Assembly: GCF_003031585.1 (NCBI RefSeq)
Contig: NZ_PWAA01000001.1
Location: forward strand, 55,133 to 119,132
Reading direction: 5' to 3'
Length of the DNA stretch: 64,000 nt
Source: Thalassobius sp. I31.1
GTDB taxonomy: Bacteria > Pseudomonadota > Alphaproteobacteria > Rhodobacterales > Rhodobacteraceae
This document shows, in pieces, positions 8,980-18,156 of this stretch (position 1 is the first letter of the stretch; each line of letters starts with the position of its first letter). The notes beneath the pieces were generated by a model. It worked only from the letters and a program-made list of their open reading frames with translations, had not been told where the DNA came from and made no database searches. The position numbers and the translations under genes are program-made.

Positions 8980-10590
8980 TTAAATCTCAACCGTATCTGC
9001 GGCAGAGAGATCAAACGCCGCAGCCATCAGGGCGCGGGTGTATTCGGTTTCCGGCGCCTCGAAGATCTGCTGTGCCTCGCCGCTTTCCACCACATCCCCA
9101 TTGCGCATGACAATCATCTTATGGCTTAGCGCGCGCACGACTTTCAGGTCATGGCTGATGAACAGATAGGCCAGGCCGTATTTCTTCTGCAGATCACGCA
9201 GAAGATCAACAATCTGCACCTGAACCGTCATATCAAGGGCCGAGGTTGGTTCATCCAGCACCACAAGCTGCGGACGCAGGATCATGGCACGGGCGATGGC
9301 GATGCGTTGGCGCTGACCACCGGAAAATTCATGCGGGTAGCGATCCATCATAGATGGATCAAGGCCGACTTCCTGCATGATTTCAGAAACCATTTCCCGT
9401 TTATCACGGCCATCCGCCATGCCATGCACATCCAGCCCTTCGGCAATGATCTCCATCGCGGACATACGCGGGGACAGCGACCCAAAGGGATCCTGAAACA
9501 CGATCTGCATATCTTTACGCAGATCCCGCAGGGTTTTGCCCCTGCGTGCGCGGATGTCTTCCCCAAGAAAGACAATCGGGCCCTCAGAGCGGATCAGGCG
9601 CATGATCGCAAGCGCAAGCGTGGTTTTGCCCGAACCGGATTCACCGACAATGCCCAGGGTTTCTCCTGCCCGGACGCTGACGCTTGCCGCGTTCACGGCT
9701 TTCACATGCCCCACGGTTTTGCGCAGAAGCCCGCGATAGATCGGGAACCAGATGCGCAGATCATCGGTTGAAATGATTTCCTGCGCGTCTGCTTCGACCG
9801 GCACCGGATCGCCCGAAGGTTCGGCAGACAGAAGGGTTTGCGTGTAGGAGTGTTGCGGGTTGGTAAAAATGTCTTCCACCGGGCCGCTTTCCACCACAAG
9901 ACCCTTTTCCATCACATAAACCCGATCCGCGAAACGGCGTACGATTTCAAGGTCATGGGTGATAAACACAAGGCTCATGCCTTCAGATTTCTGCAGCTCT
10001 GCCAGCAGTTCCAGGATCTGGGCCTGAATGGTCACATCCAGCGCTGTTGTCGGCTCGTCCGCGATCAGAAGATCAGGCTTGTTAGACAGCGCCATGGCAA
10101 TCATGACACGCTGGCGCTGGCCGCCGGACAGCTGATGCGGATAGCTGTTCAGGCGATTTTCTGCATCGCGAATACCGACTTTGTGCAGCAGTTCCAGGAT
10201 ACGTGCATCCGCCTCTGCCCCGCGCAACCCCTGGTGCAACAACAGGCTTTCTGCCAACTGTTTGCGGATTGTGTGCAACGGGTTGAGGGATGTCATCGGT
10301 TCCTGGAAAATGAAACTGATGTCATTGCCGCGGACTTCGCGCAGTTTGGTTTCAGAGGCTGAAAGCATCTCTTCACCACGATAGCGCACATTGCCAGTCA
10401 CCTCTGCACTGTCGGGCAGCAGGCCCACGGTGGAAAGCGCGGACACGGATTTGCCAGAGCCGGATTCACCGACGATGGCGACGGTTTCGCCCTGCTCTAC
10501 GTGCCAAGTGACACCCTTCACAGCCCGGGTTTTCTCGCCGTCCTGAGAAAAGCTGACCTCAAGGTTTTCGAGTTCTAAAATCCGGGTCAT
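8980..10590 (-). CDS. yejF: Peptide ABC transporter, fused double ATP-binding protein YejF
   Basis: A 536-residue ATPase with two complete ABC domains. The first has Walker A GESGSGKS, signature LSGGQRQR and Walker [10 protein letters not shown]; the second has [16 protein letters not shown] and LVVLDEPTS. Domains are joined near residue 270. It drives uptake through YejB/YejE of peptides, including microcin-C-like compounds in enteric bacteria. It overlaps yejE by 4 bases (ATGA). The fused architecture distinguishes it from OppD/OppF pairs. Substrate here is inferred from family only. Confidence 0.93.
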   Translation of the reverse strand: MTRILELENLEVSFSQDGEKTRAVKGVTWHVEQGETVAIVGESGSGKSVSALSTVGLLPDSAEVTGNVRYRGEEMLSASETKLREVRGNDISFIFQEPMTSLNPLHTIRKQLAESLLLHQGLRGAEADARILELLHKVGIRDAENRLNSYPHQLSGGQRQRVMIAMALSNKPDLLIADEPTTALDVTIQAQILELLAELQKSEGMSLVFITHDLEIVRRFADRVYVMEKGLVVESGPVEDIFTNPQHSYTQTLLSAEPSGDPVPVEADAQEIISTDDLRIWFPIYRGLLRKTVGHVKAVNAASVSVRAGETLGIVGESGSGKTTLALAIMRLIRSEGPIVFLGEDIRARRGKTLRDLRKDMQIVFQDPFGSLSPRMSAMEIIAEGLDVHGMADGRDKREMVSEIMQEVGLDPSMMDRYPHEFSGGQRQRIAIARAMILRPQLVVLDEPTSALDMTVQVQIVDLLRDLQKKYGLAYLFISHDLKVVRALSHKMIVMRNGDVVESGEAQQIFEAPETEYTRALMAAAFDLSAADTVEI

Positions 10591-11714
10591 TTAAACGTCT
10601 TTCGCGGATCAAAGGCGTCGCGGACACCTTCAAAGATAAACACAAGCAGGGACAGCATCACCGCGTAAACGGTGAAGGCCGTGAAACCCAGCCATGGGGC
10701 CTGAAGGTTCTGTTTTGCCTGCAATGTCAGCTCGCCCAGAGATGGGGCGGAAGACGGCAGACCAAAGCCCAGGAAATCAAGCGTCGCCAGCGTGGCGATC
10801 GTTCCGGTGATGATAAATGGCAGGAAGGTCAGGGTCGCGACCATGGCGTTCGGCAACATATGGCGGAACATGATAACGGTGTTTGACACGCCCAGCGCTT
10901 TGGCTGCACGCACATATTCAAGGTTCCGCGCCCGCAAAAATTCTGCCCGCACCACGCCAACCAGCGCTGTCCAGCCGAATAGGATCGAGACAAAGATCAG
11001 CAGTGACAGGCTGCGCCCGAGGATCGCGAAGAGGATGATGATCACGTAAAGCGACGGGGTTGCTGACCAGATTTCCAGGATGCGCTGGAAGATCAGATCC
11101 ACCCAGCCCCCGAAATAGCCCTGAATGGCACCGGCCAGGATGCCAATAACCGATGCGATAGAGGTGACGACCAGCGTGTAAACAATCGACAGACGGAAGC
11201 CATAGATCACCCGCGCCAGCACATCGCGCTTGGTGTCATCTGTGCCCAGCCAGTTGTGCGCGTCCGGTGCAGACGGTGCCGCACCGGGGATATCGACGAT
11301 GGTGTTATAACGATAGGGGATCAGCGGCCAGATGATCCAGCCCTTGTTGATTGCCGCACCTGCGACTTCGCCATCCTGTGCATCTTCCAGAATGCCTTCG
11401 GGATCATCCCAACAGCTTTCCAGCCCGCCGGTGACGATCAGACATTGCACGTCTTCGTATTTATATTGCGCCTCGGTCGGCAGATCGCCCCCAAAGGCGG
11501 TTTCCGGGTAGAAGTTGAAGATCGGCATGTAATAACTGCCGCTGTGTTTCATCAGCACCGGTTTGTCATTGGCGTAGAATTCAGCGAACAAGGAACCGAT
11601 GAACATAACGCTGAAGATAATCAACGACCAGAAGGCACGTTTATTGGCGCGAAAGTTGCGCAAGCGGCGCTGATTCAACGGGGACAGGCGCATTTTACGA
11701 GGTGTCTCTGACAT
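10587..11714 (-). CDS. yejE: Peptide ABC transporter permease YejE
   Basis: A 375-residue inner-membrane permease of the OppC/YejE type. It has an N-terminal helix (SLIIFSVMFIGSLF), a long periplasmic loop with TEAQYKYEDVQCL and GWIIWPLIPYRYNT typical of YejE, then the binding-protein-dependent transport domain. The EAA-like loop reads VRAAKALGVSNTVIMFRHMLPNA. It begins in a TGATG overlap with yejB and ends in an ATGA overlap with yejF. All genes of the unit point left. Confidence 0.93.
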   Translation of the reverse strand: MSETPRKMRLSPLNQRRLRNFRANKRAFWSLIIFSVMFIGSLFAEFYANDKPVLMKHSGSYYMPIFNFYPETAFGGDLPTEAQYKYEDVQCLIVTGGLESCWDDPEGILEDAQDGEVAGAAINKGWIIWPLIPYRYNTIVDIPGAAPSAPDAHNWLGTDDTKRDVLARVIYGFRLSIVYTLVVTSIASVIGILAGAIQGYFGGWVDLIFQRILEIWSATPSLYVIIILFAILGRSLSLLIFVSILFGWTALVGVVRAEFLRARNLEYVRAAKALGVSNTVIMFRHMLPNAMVATLTFLPFIITGTIATLATLDFLGFGLPSSAPSLGELTLQAKQNLQAPWLGFTAFTVYAVMLSLLVFIFEGVRDAFDPRKTFK

Positions 11715-12793
11715 CAGGTTTTCCTCGATTCAAAGTCGATCCGCGGATCAATGAAGACATACATCAGATCCGAAATGATCCCGACGATAAGACCCAGCAG
11801 GCTGAAGGCGAACAGCGTGCCAAAGACCACCGGATAGTCGCGGGAAACCACGGCTTCGAACCCGAGGCGGCCAATGCCATCCAGCGAGAAGAGGTTTTCA
11901 ATAATGACAGAGCTGCCAAAGAAGACGCCGACAAAAACAGATGGGAAGCTGGCGATCACCAGGAGCATCGCGTTGCGGAAGATGTGGCCATACAACACCT
12001 GACCTTCCGACAGGCCTTTGGCGCGCGCAGTGACCACATACTGTTTGCGGATTTCATCCAGGAAGGAGTTTTTCGTCAGCAGTGTCAGGGTCGCGAAGCT
12101 GGAAATCGTCGTGGCGATCACTGGCAGGGCGATATGCCAGAAGTAATCACCAATCTGGCCAAGCAGGCTGAGATCGTCAAAACCCTCAGACGTAAGGCCA
12201 CGCAGGGGGAAGATCTTCCAGTAAGACCCCCCCGCAAAAAGAACCAGCAATAGGATCGCAAAGAGAAACCCCGGGATCGCATAGGCGACGATGATCACGC
12301 CAGACGTCCAGGTGTCAAAGCTGCTGCCATCCCGCACGGCTTTGCGGATGCCCAGCGGGATCGAGATGATATAAGCGATCAGCGTGGACCAGAGGCCAAG
12401 GGTGATAGACACCGGCAGCTTTTCGATGACCAGATCCGTGACAGAGATCGAGCGGAAGTAGCTTTCGCCAAAATCAAAGCGAATATAATCCCACATCATA
12501 TTCAGGAAACGGATATGCGCGGGCTTATCAAAGCCGAACTGGACCTCAAGTTCTTTGATGAAATCTTCCGGCAAGCCACGGGAACCGGCATAAGATTCAC
12601 CGTCCGACGTATCAATCCCCGCGTCCCCGCCACCGGCAATGGTTTCAAAGGCGTCGCCGCCGCCTTCCATCTGGGCAAGGATCTGTTCAATCGGCCCGCC
12701 GGGCACGAATTGGATCAGCGCAAAGTTGATGATCATAATGCCAACAAGCGTTGGGATGATCAGCAGAAGCCGCCTGAGAATATATGCGCCCAT
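11714..12793 (-). CDS. yejB: Peptide ABC transporter permease YejB
   Basis: A 359-residue permease of the OppB/YejB type. It begins with the family pattern [19 protein letters not shown], followed by FVPGGPIEQ and a polar insertion, then five membrane helices. The EAA-like loop is near [23 protein letters not shown]. It forms the translocation pore with YejE. It starts 28 bases after yejA and overlaps yejE by one base, consistent with one transcript. Confidence 0.93.
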   Translation of the reverse strand: MGAYILRRLLLIIPTLVGIMIINFALIQFVPGGPIEQILAQMEGGGDAFETIAGGGDAGIDTSDGESYAGSRGLPEDFIKELEVQFGFDKPAHIRFLNMMWDYIRFDFGESYFRSISVTDLVIEKLPVSITLGLWSTLIAYIISIPLGIRKAVRDGSSFDTWTSGVIIVAYAIPGFLFAILLLVLFAGGSYWKIFPLRGLTSEGFDDLSLLGQIGDYFWHIALPVIATTISSFATLTLLTKNSFLDEIRKQYVVTARAKGLSEGQVLYGHIFRNAMLLVIASFPSVFVGVFFGSSVIIENLFSLDGIGRLGFEAVVSRDYPVVFGTLFAFSLLGLIVGIISDLMYVFIDPRIDFESRKT

Positions 12794-12821
12794 TGGGGGG
12801 ATGCCTCCTGTTTACGGCCTG

Positions 12822-14708
12822 TTACTGGAAGGCACCGGCGGCTTCAAGCTCTGCCGCGCGATCTGCATTGAACCACCAGAAATCGAGATACCCCAGATCA
12901 AAGGGTGGCAGCGGATCGGGGTGTTCATACATGTCGTAATACGCAACGGTGTGAGAGTCTTTGTACCACTGTGGCACCCAGAACTTTTCAGCCCGCAGCA
13001 CACGATCCAGCGCCCGCACGGCGGTGACCAGTTCTTCTTCGGTTTCGGCACGGGTAATGTGACCAATCAGAGCATCAATCGCCGGACTGTGTATGCCGGA
13101 CTTGTTAAAAACGGATGTCATAGCGGTTTCGGAGCCGAAAAACTGCTTGAGGCTGTCACTCGGGAACCAGCTCATTGGATAAGAGTAAGTGATAAAGTCA
13201 TAGTCATGCTTGCGCTCTCTGTCAGTCGCCTGCGCATTATCAACACGATTGTATTCCGCATTCACGCCCAATGCCCGCAGGTTTTCAAGGTATGGATTCA
13301 GAATGCGGTCAAAACTAGGGCTATCATTGAGGAACTCGATTGTCAGAAGCTCACCTGCAGCATTGCGGCGCATACCCTGATCATCGACAACCCAACCAGC
13401 TTCATCCAACAAACGCGATGCTGCACGCAGATTGCGGCGGTCCAGCTGACGTGTTCCTGACGCCGGCGCAAGAACAGCTTCCTGATCAAGGACACCATCC
13501 GGCAAATATTCAGCAAGGGGTTCGAGCAAAGCAAGCTCCGCCTCGGACGGCAATCCTGTCGCCTCTCGGTCTGAGTTTTCCCAGAAGGAATTCACGCGCT
13601 CATACAATCCATAAAACAACGTTTCATTGGACCATTCAAAATTGAACATCATGCCAATCGCTTCACGCACACGCTGATCTTCGAACGGTTCCTGGCGCAT
13701 ATTGAATGTAAAGGACTGGGCCTGCCCCATGTCACCATTGGGCAAAGATGTTCTTACAATCCAATCGCGGTCCATTGCAGGGAAATCATAACCTGTTGCC
13801 CAGATCTTGGAGGAAGATTCGTTTCGGAACGTATAGCTGCCGCCTTTGAAACCTTCAAAAGCAGCCTGGTAATCTGCATAGTATTCTACACGGATGCTGT
13901 CGAAATTATTGCGCCCTATATTCATGGGCAGATCCGCACCCCAGTGATCAGAGCGACGGCGATAAACGATAGACTGACCGATGTCGAATGCATCCAACTC
14001 ATAGGGGCCTGAGCCCATCAAAGGTATCAGGCTGCTCTCAGCCAGATCGAGATTCTCAGCTTCGTAATGTGCCTTCGAAAAAACGGAAAGACTGCCTACG
14101 ACCTGAGGCAGGTCACGGGTTGGGACACCTTCTTTAAACGTGAATTTTACTCGATGTGTATCCAAGACTTCCGCGCTTTCAACCTGCTGTGACAGTACAG
14201 CGCGGAAACTGGGTAAGCCCTTAGTGACAAAGGTTTCATAGGTGAAAACAACATCTTCTGCAGTCACTGGGGAGCCATCGGCAAAACGTGCCTCGGGGCG
14301 CATGTTGAAGATCACCCAGCTGCGGTCTTCCGGGTACTCAAGGCTTTCGGCCAGCAAACCATAGGATGCACCCTGTTCATCGGCTGTGCTGGTCAGAAGG
14401 CTTTCAAGGCCGATATTGGCCAGCCCGCCAGCGCGCCCCTTGGTGGAATAAGGGTTCATTGAATCAAAGGAACCGAACCCCCAGATCGAAATCTCGCCGC
14501 CTTTGGGGGCTTCGGGATTTACATAGGGCAGATGGGTGTAATCCGCGGGCAGGGCCAGATTGCCGAAGGTGGAAATCCCGTGAGAGGTGATCACATCCTC
14601 AGATTTCGCAGGCAGGGCTAGTGCCGCCATCGCAAGCGTTGCAAAGGCAAATCCCAGCAGTTTGTTTCTGTCCTGCTTCAACGCGCGTGTGGCGATCTTT
14701 GCGTTCAT
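12822..14708 (-). CDS. yejA: Peptide ABC transporter substrate-binding protein YejA
   Basis: A 628-residue periplasmic solute-binding protein of family 5 (oligopeptide/dipeptide type). A signal peptide is visible in the first 36 residues (LLGFAFATLAMAALALPAKSE). After it come the YejA-type segment LPYVNPEAPKGGEISIWGFGSFDSMNP and the family motif MRPEARFADGSPVTAEDVVFTYE. First gene of yejABEF. Large size and an extended C-terminus match YejA rather than OppA. It probably captures oligopeptides. Confidence 0.93.
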   Translation of the reverse strand: MNAKIATRALKQDRNKLLGFAFATLAMAALALPAKSEDVITSHGISTFGNLALPADYTHLPYVNPEAPKGGEISIWGFGSFDSMNPYSTKGRAGGLANIGLESLLTSTADEQGASYGLLAESLEYPEDRSWVIFNMRPEARFADGSPVTAEDVVFTYETFVTKGLPSFRAVLSQQVESAEVLDTHRVKFTFKEGVPTRDLPQVVGSLSVFSKAHYEAENLDLAESSLIPLMGSGPYELDAFDIGQSIVYRRRSDHWGADLPMNIGRNNFDSIRVEYYADYQAAFEGFKGGSYTFRNESSSKIWATGYDFPAMDRDWIVRTSLPNGDMGQAQSFTFNMRQEPFEDQRVREAIGMMFNFEWSNETLFYGLYERVNSFWENSDREATGLPSEAELALLEPLAEYLPDGVLDQEAVLAPASGTRQLDRRNLRAASRLLDEAGWVVDDQGMRRNAAGELLTIEFLNDSPSFDRILNPYLENLRALGVNAEYNRVDNAQATDRERKHDYDFITYSYPMSWFPSDSLKQFFGSETAMTSVFNKSGIHSPAIDALIGHITRAETEEELVTAVRALDRVLRAEKFWVPQWYKDSHTVAYYDMYEHPDPLPPFDLGYLDFWWFNADRAAELEAAGAFQ

Positions 14709-14838
14709 CTGCCTCTCCCTGCTGGTTTTTATTTAATTTAGTTAAAACCCATCCTGATTACGAGGCAATAACAATCAAGTTGATAATCTGTGAACACAGC
14801 GTGTTGTGCGTGAAATCGCCTGTAACGGAATCAAAAAA

Positions 14839-14854
14839 CCGCCCCGGAGGGCGG
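14839..14854 (-). terminator. Terminator after the cytochrome c gene
   Basis: On the minus strand CCGCCC-TCCG-GGGCGG is followed by six T residues. It stands 27-42 bases after the cytochrome c stop and before yejA. It separates the two transcripts. Confidence 0.85.
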
Positions 14855-14880
14855 CTTTTCATAAAAACAGGTCACTCAGA

Positions 14881-15402
14881 TCAGTTGAGTGTGGCCAGCC
14901 ATGCGATGATGTTTGCACGATCCGCATCTTTTGGCAGACCGTTGAAGGACATTGCAGTCCCTGGTGCATAGCCTTTCGGGCTTTCCAGGAATGCGTTCAG
15001 GGCGTCGATATCCCAGCTGCCTTCCAGACCAGTCAGTGCGCCAGAGAAGCCGAAGCCTTCTTCAACAGCGATACCGCGATCCACAACAGCAAAGAGGGAT
15101 GGACCGGTGCCGTTTACGCCTGGCTCAACAGAGTGGCAGCTGCGGCATTTGTTGAACACGCGTTCACCCTTGCCGATGTCAGCTTCTGCAACCAGTGTTG
15201 CGAAATCAACTTCTTCGACTTCTTCACCACCGTGGCTGTCGCCGGCTTCGATCGGATAGGCATCCGCATGTGCTTCACCGTGACCGCCATCAGGGCCGCC
15301 AGTGTGATACAGGCCTTCTGCCGCCCATTTACCGAGAAGAAAGATCAGGAAAGCGCCACAGAGGCCGCCGAGGATCTTGGTGAAAGTCATAGTGTCGAAC
15401 AT
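14881..15402 (-). CDS. cycM: Membrane-anchored class I cytochrome c, CycM (c552/cy type)
   Basis: A 173-residue cytochrome with an uncleaved N-terminal helix (about residues 9-30), a histidine/glycine/acid-rich linker, and a c-type heme domain with CRSCHSV near residue 86. The Met ligand candidate is in GTAMSFNGL. Family members shuttle electrons between the bc1 complex and terminal oxidases, which fits the cbb3 genes 7 kb away. The domain resembles mitochondrial-type cytochrome c. No FNR-type box was seen in the 155-base divergent region shared with pheA. Confidence 0.9.
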   Translation of the reverse strand: MFDTMTFTKILGGLCGAFLIFLLGKWAAEGLYHTGGPDGGHGEAHADAYPIEAGDSHGGEEVEEVDFATLVAEADIGKGERVFNKCRSCHSVEPGVNGTGPSLFAVVDRGIAVEEGFGFSGALTGLEGSWDIDALNAFLESPKGYAPGTAMSFNGLPKDADRANIIAWLATLN

Positions 15403-15557
15403 ATCGCTTTTCCGTTTTGGATGTCGCTAATACCGTGCCGGACGGGGTTTCAGCCTATCTATCCGCTTCCCCTGGTGTGACGCAAGATGTAGTTTGTGCG
15501 ACGAACCGCCCCTTTCGTGAAAAATGTGGCGGAAAACGGATCTGAAACAGGACAATA

Positions 15558-16403
15558 ATGATGAAAACAGGGAAAATCGCATTCCAGGGCGCATTGGGCG
15601 CCTATTCCCACGAAGCCTGCGTGAACGCACGCCCGAATCTTGATCCCCTGCCCTGTCAGACCTTTGAAGACGTGATTGCGGCCGTGAACAGCGGAAAAGC
15701 CGATCTTGGCATGCTGCCGATTGACAATTCCACCTATGGCCGTGTTGCAGATATGCACCGTTTATTGCCTGACAGCGGGCTGCATATCGTCGATGAAACT
15801 TTCGTGCGTGTGCGTATCAGCCTGCTGGCACCAGAAGGTGTTGCGCTGGAGGACATTCATACCGTGCGCGCCCATCTTGTGCTGTTGCCACAGTCAGCTG
15901 CCTATCTGAAAGCACATAACATCGAAGGTATCGCTGCGGTGGACAGCGCAGGTGCCGCTGAAGATCTGGCCCGGAATAAAACACCAGGTGAAGGTGTGCT
16001 TGCCTCATCTCTGGCCGGGAAAATTCACGGATTGAATATTCTGGCGGAAGGTCTGGAAGACTACGGCCACAACACCACCCGTTTTGTTGTGATGGGGCGC
16101 GAGGCCGATACCACACGCCGGGGCGATGCCGGAATGGGCATGGTCACAAGCTTTATCTTCCGCGTCCGCAATATTCCGGCAGCGCTTTATAAGGCGATGG
16201 GTGGCTTTGCGACAAACGGCGTCAACATGACCAAGCTGGAAAGTTATATGGTTGACGGGTCTTTCATGGCGACGCGATTTTATGCTGAAATTGAAGGTCA
16301 TCCGGATGACGATGGTGTACGCCGTGCGATGGAAGAGCTGCAGTATTTCACATCAGAGCTAATTCTTCTGGGATCCTATCCCGCCGCACAGAAACGTCAC
16401 TGA
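15558..16403 (+). CDS. pheA: Prephenate dehydratase
   Basis: A 281-residue monofunctional prephenate dehydratase, converting prephenate to phenylpyruvate in phenylalanine synthesis. It starts with KIAFQGALGAYSHEA, has the active-site motif HNTTRFVVMG near residue 176, and ends with an ACT regulatory domain (about residues 195-275). In that domain the usual ESRP effector-binding motif reads ESYM. There is no chorismate mutase domain. Two adjacent ATG codons (15558 and 15561) follow AGGA. The altered ACT motif may affect phenylalanine feedback; this is inference. Confidence 0.93.
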   Translation: MMKTGKIAFQGALGAYSHEACVNARPNLDPLPCQTFEDVIAAVNSGKADLGMLPIDNSTYGRVADMHRLLPDSGLHIVDETFVRVRISLLAPEGVALEDIHTVRAHLVLLPQSAAYLKAHNIEGIAAVDSAGAAEDLARNKTPGEGVLASSLAGKIHGLNILAEGLEDYGHNTTRFVVMGREADTTRRGDAGMGMVTSFIFRVRNIPAALYKAMGGFATNGVNMTKLESYMVDGSFMATRFYAEIEGHPDDDGVRRAMEELQYFTSELILLGSYPAAQKRH

Positions 16404-16407
16404 GCTG

Positions 16408-16425
16408 CCGGGCTTTGCAGCCCGG
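16408..16425. terminator. Hairpin between convergent pheA and SRPBCC-like gene
   Basis: CCGGGCT-TTGC-AGCCCGG is a perfect 7-base stem just after the pheA stop. No T tract follows it on either strand in the right place, so termination is possible but not certain. Confidence 0.45.
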
Positions 16426-16438
16426 AAAAAGCACAGCT

Positions 16439-16903
16439 TCAGACCTGTTCAACTTCTTCTTCAAGGCGCAGTCCGAAGTCAGCCAATCGTTTCTTAAGCT
16501 TCCGGTTCAGACTGCCTTTTGCCAGCTTCAGTGACTGGATCAAAAGGCGACCGCCCATCGTTTTGGGCCGGATATCAATCGCAACGTGGATCCGGGTACG
16601 GTTGCGGGCAAGAGACACGAATTCCGTGACAACCTCTGAACGCACACCTGCCCCTTCGATAACATAGATAACGCTGTCAGGGGCGTCGCACCCGACAAGT
16701 TCCACCTGAAGATTCCGGGCGCGTCCACGCAGCTTAACCCTGACATCCCAGCCCAGCTGTGCACCTGGCTGCGTCAAAACAGACCGTCGTGTCACCTCGA
16801 CACCGCGTTCAAGGGCCGCCTTTTCAATAGCAGCGAAATCTGAACATCTTGCAAATACGCCTTCAACCGGAGCTTCCAGGTCATGCTTCGCCGTAAACTT
16901 CAT
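16439..16903 (-). CDS. SRPBCC-superfamily hypothetical protein
   Basis: A 154-residue soluble protein beginning MKFTAKHDLEAPVEGVFARC, which has the look of the START/polyketide-cyclase (SRPBCC) fold: an early beta strand, a short helix, then alternating strands. The tail is very basic (KLAKGSLNRKLKKRLADFG). No signal peptide or membrane segment is seen. It is convergent with pheA and lies 31 bases after nudC on the same strand. Proteins of this kind usually bind hydrophobic ligands; no specific function can be given. Fold assignment is by pattern only. Confidence 0.65.
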   Translation of the reverse strand: MKFTAKHDLEAPVEGVFARCSDFAAIEKAALERGVEVTRRSVLTQPGAQLGWDVRVKLRGRARNLQVELVGCDAPDSVIYVIEGAGVRSEVVTEFVSLARNRTRIHVAIDIRPKTMGGRLLIQSLKLAKGSLNRKLKKRLADFGLRLEEEVEQV

Positions 16904-16934
16904 CTTTCACCACTTCTTTAAAAACACGATCAGG

Positions 16935-17903
16935 TTACTTTAACGTATCTGACAGCCAGTGAAACAAAATAAAATGCGCAATTGCGCCTTCTCTGGCCGG
17001 AAGAATTTCCGGGTGCTCCCCACGCATCGCTTTTGCCATCTCTTCCCGAGAGATCCACCTGGCATCTTCGATTTCAGACGGGTCTATCTTTATATCCCTG
17101 CTGGTCGCTTCGCCCGCACACCCAAACATAAGCGAAGAAGGAAAAGCCCAGGGCTGACTGGCCAGATATGAGACAGGGCCAACGGTAATCCCTGCTTCTT
17201 CGTAAACTTCGCGCCGGACGGCGGCTTCAAGCGTTTCGCCGGGTTCGACAAAGCCCGCAAGCAAAGAATACATACCTTCCGGCCAACCGGGGCTCCGACC
17301 GATCAGAACATCGTTCCCATGCGTGATCAGCATAATCACAACCGGATCCGTCCGCGGAAAATGCGGGGTTTTGCAGGACGGGCAGTTTCTCTGCCAGCCG
17401 CTTTCCGCCATCACACTTTTCGTACCACATTTCGCGCAGAACTGATGGCTTTCATGCCAGGAAAAAAGTGCCTTAGCTGTGGCCAGAACTTCTGCATCCG
17501 TTGCAGACAGTTGGGTCATCACACTGCGCAATTCCCAAAAACCTGCCCCATCCGGCACATCTGGGTGCGTATAGACGGTTGTATCGTGAAACTTGCTGAA
17601 ACTATCTGCATCAAAATCATCCGGCACCCACGAAGAGATGTCTATTGCGAAACAGCTGTATTCACCGTCAAAGCCAAGAAATACCGGGGCGTCCTGCCCA
17701 TATTGGAACAAGTCATGCGTGACAGGAAGAGAAACGGACCGGACAGCTGGCGTACCTGACACCAGAACACGCCCGCGCCACAGAGGAAATATCTTCGCCT
17801 TTGCACCATTCAGATGGCCCGCGATGACATCAGCCTGCCCGCGTAATTCAGCAGAACGATCAAGACAACCGCCCCCGAAGGTCACAGTTTCAGCGTGTTT
17901 CAT
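16935..17903 (-). CDS. nudC: NAD(+) diphosphatase NudC (Nudix, zinc-ribbon)
   Basis: A 322-residue Nudix hydrolase that splits NADH/NAD to mononucleotides and can remove NAD caps from RNA. It has an N-terminal NUDIX-like domain, a zinc ribbon with CAKCG and CPSCK, and the Nudix box GFVEPGETLEAAVRREVYEEAG. SQPWAFPSSLM follows, the family-diagnostic SQPWPFPxS motif. The frame stays open to 18188, but the ATG at 17903 is chosen: it has GGAG seven bases upstream and gives the normal family length. The extension would run into the divergent cpdB-like gene. Confidence 0.92.
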   Translation of the reverse strand: MKHAETVTFGGGCLDRSAELRGQADVIAGHLNGAKAKIFPLWRGRVLVSGTPAVRSVSLPVTHDLFQYGQDAPVFLGFDGEYSCFAIDISSWVPDDFDADSFSKFHDTTVYTHPDVPDGAGFWELRSVMTQLSATDAEVLATAKALFSWHESHQFCAKCGTKSVMAESGWQRNCPSCKTPHFPRTDPVVIMLITHGNDVLIGRSPGWPEGMYSLLAGFVEPGETLEAAVRREVYEEAGITVGPVSYLASQPWAFPSSLMFGCAGEATSRDIKIDPSEIEDARWISREEMAKAMRGEHPEILPAREGAIAHFILFHWLSDTLK

Positions 17904-18156
17904 AACGGTCTCCGGTATTGTGGGTTTGTTTGTAAGATCGTCTGCTCTCTGACTGACATGATCACCCGAAGTTCGCAACTGCCTGAATATCAATTTACAA
18001 TCCAGGGTTGATTTCTGAATGGATTCCCTGGCAACGTACAAAACATTGGAATGCCAGAAGTTCTTTCCCAGAGTTCTGTGCCCATGAACCCGATAGCAAT
18101 CAGTGCTGATGTTCCCCCTGAACCAATCCGAAGTCCCTGGAGCAACCACGTTGAAT

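Noticed and set aside
8980..14708. Assignment as oppABCDF
   Set aside because: The ATPases are fused in one 536-residue protein and the binding protein has the YejA-type start, so yejABEF is the better name.
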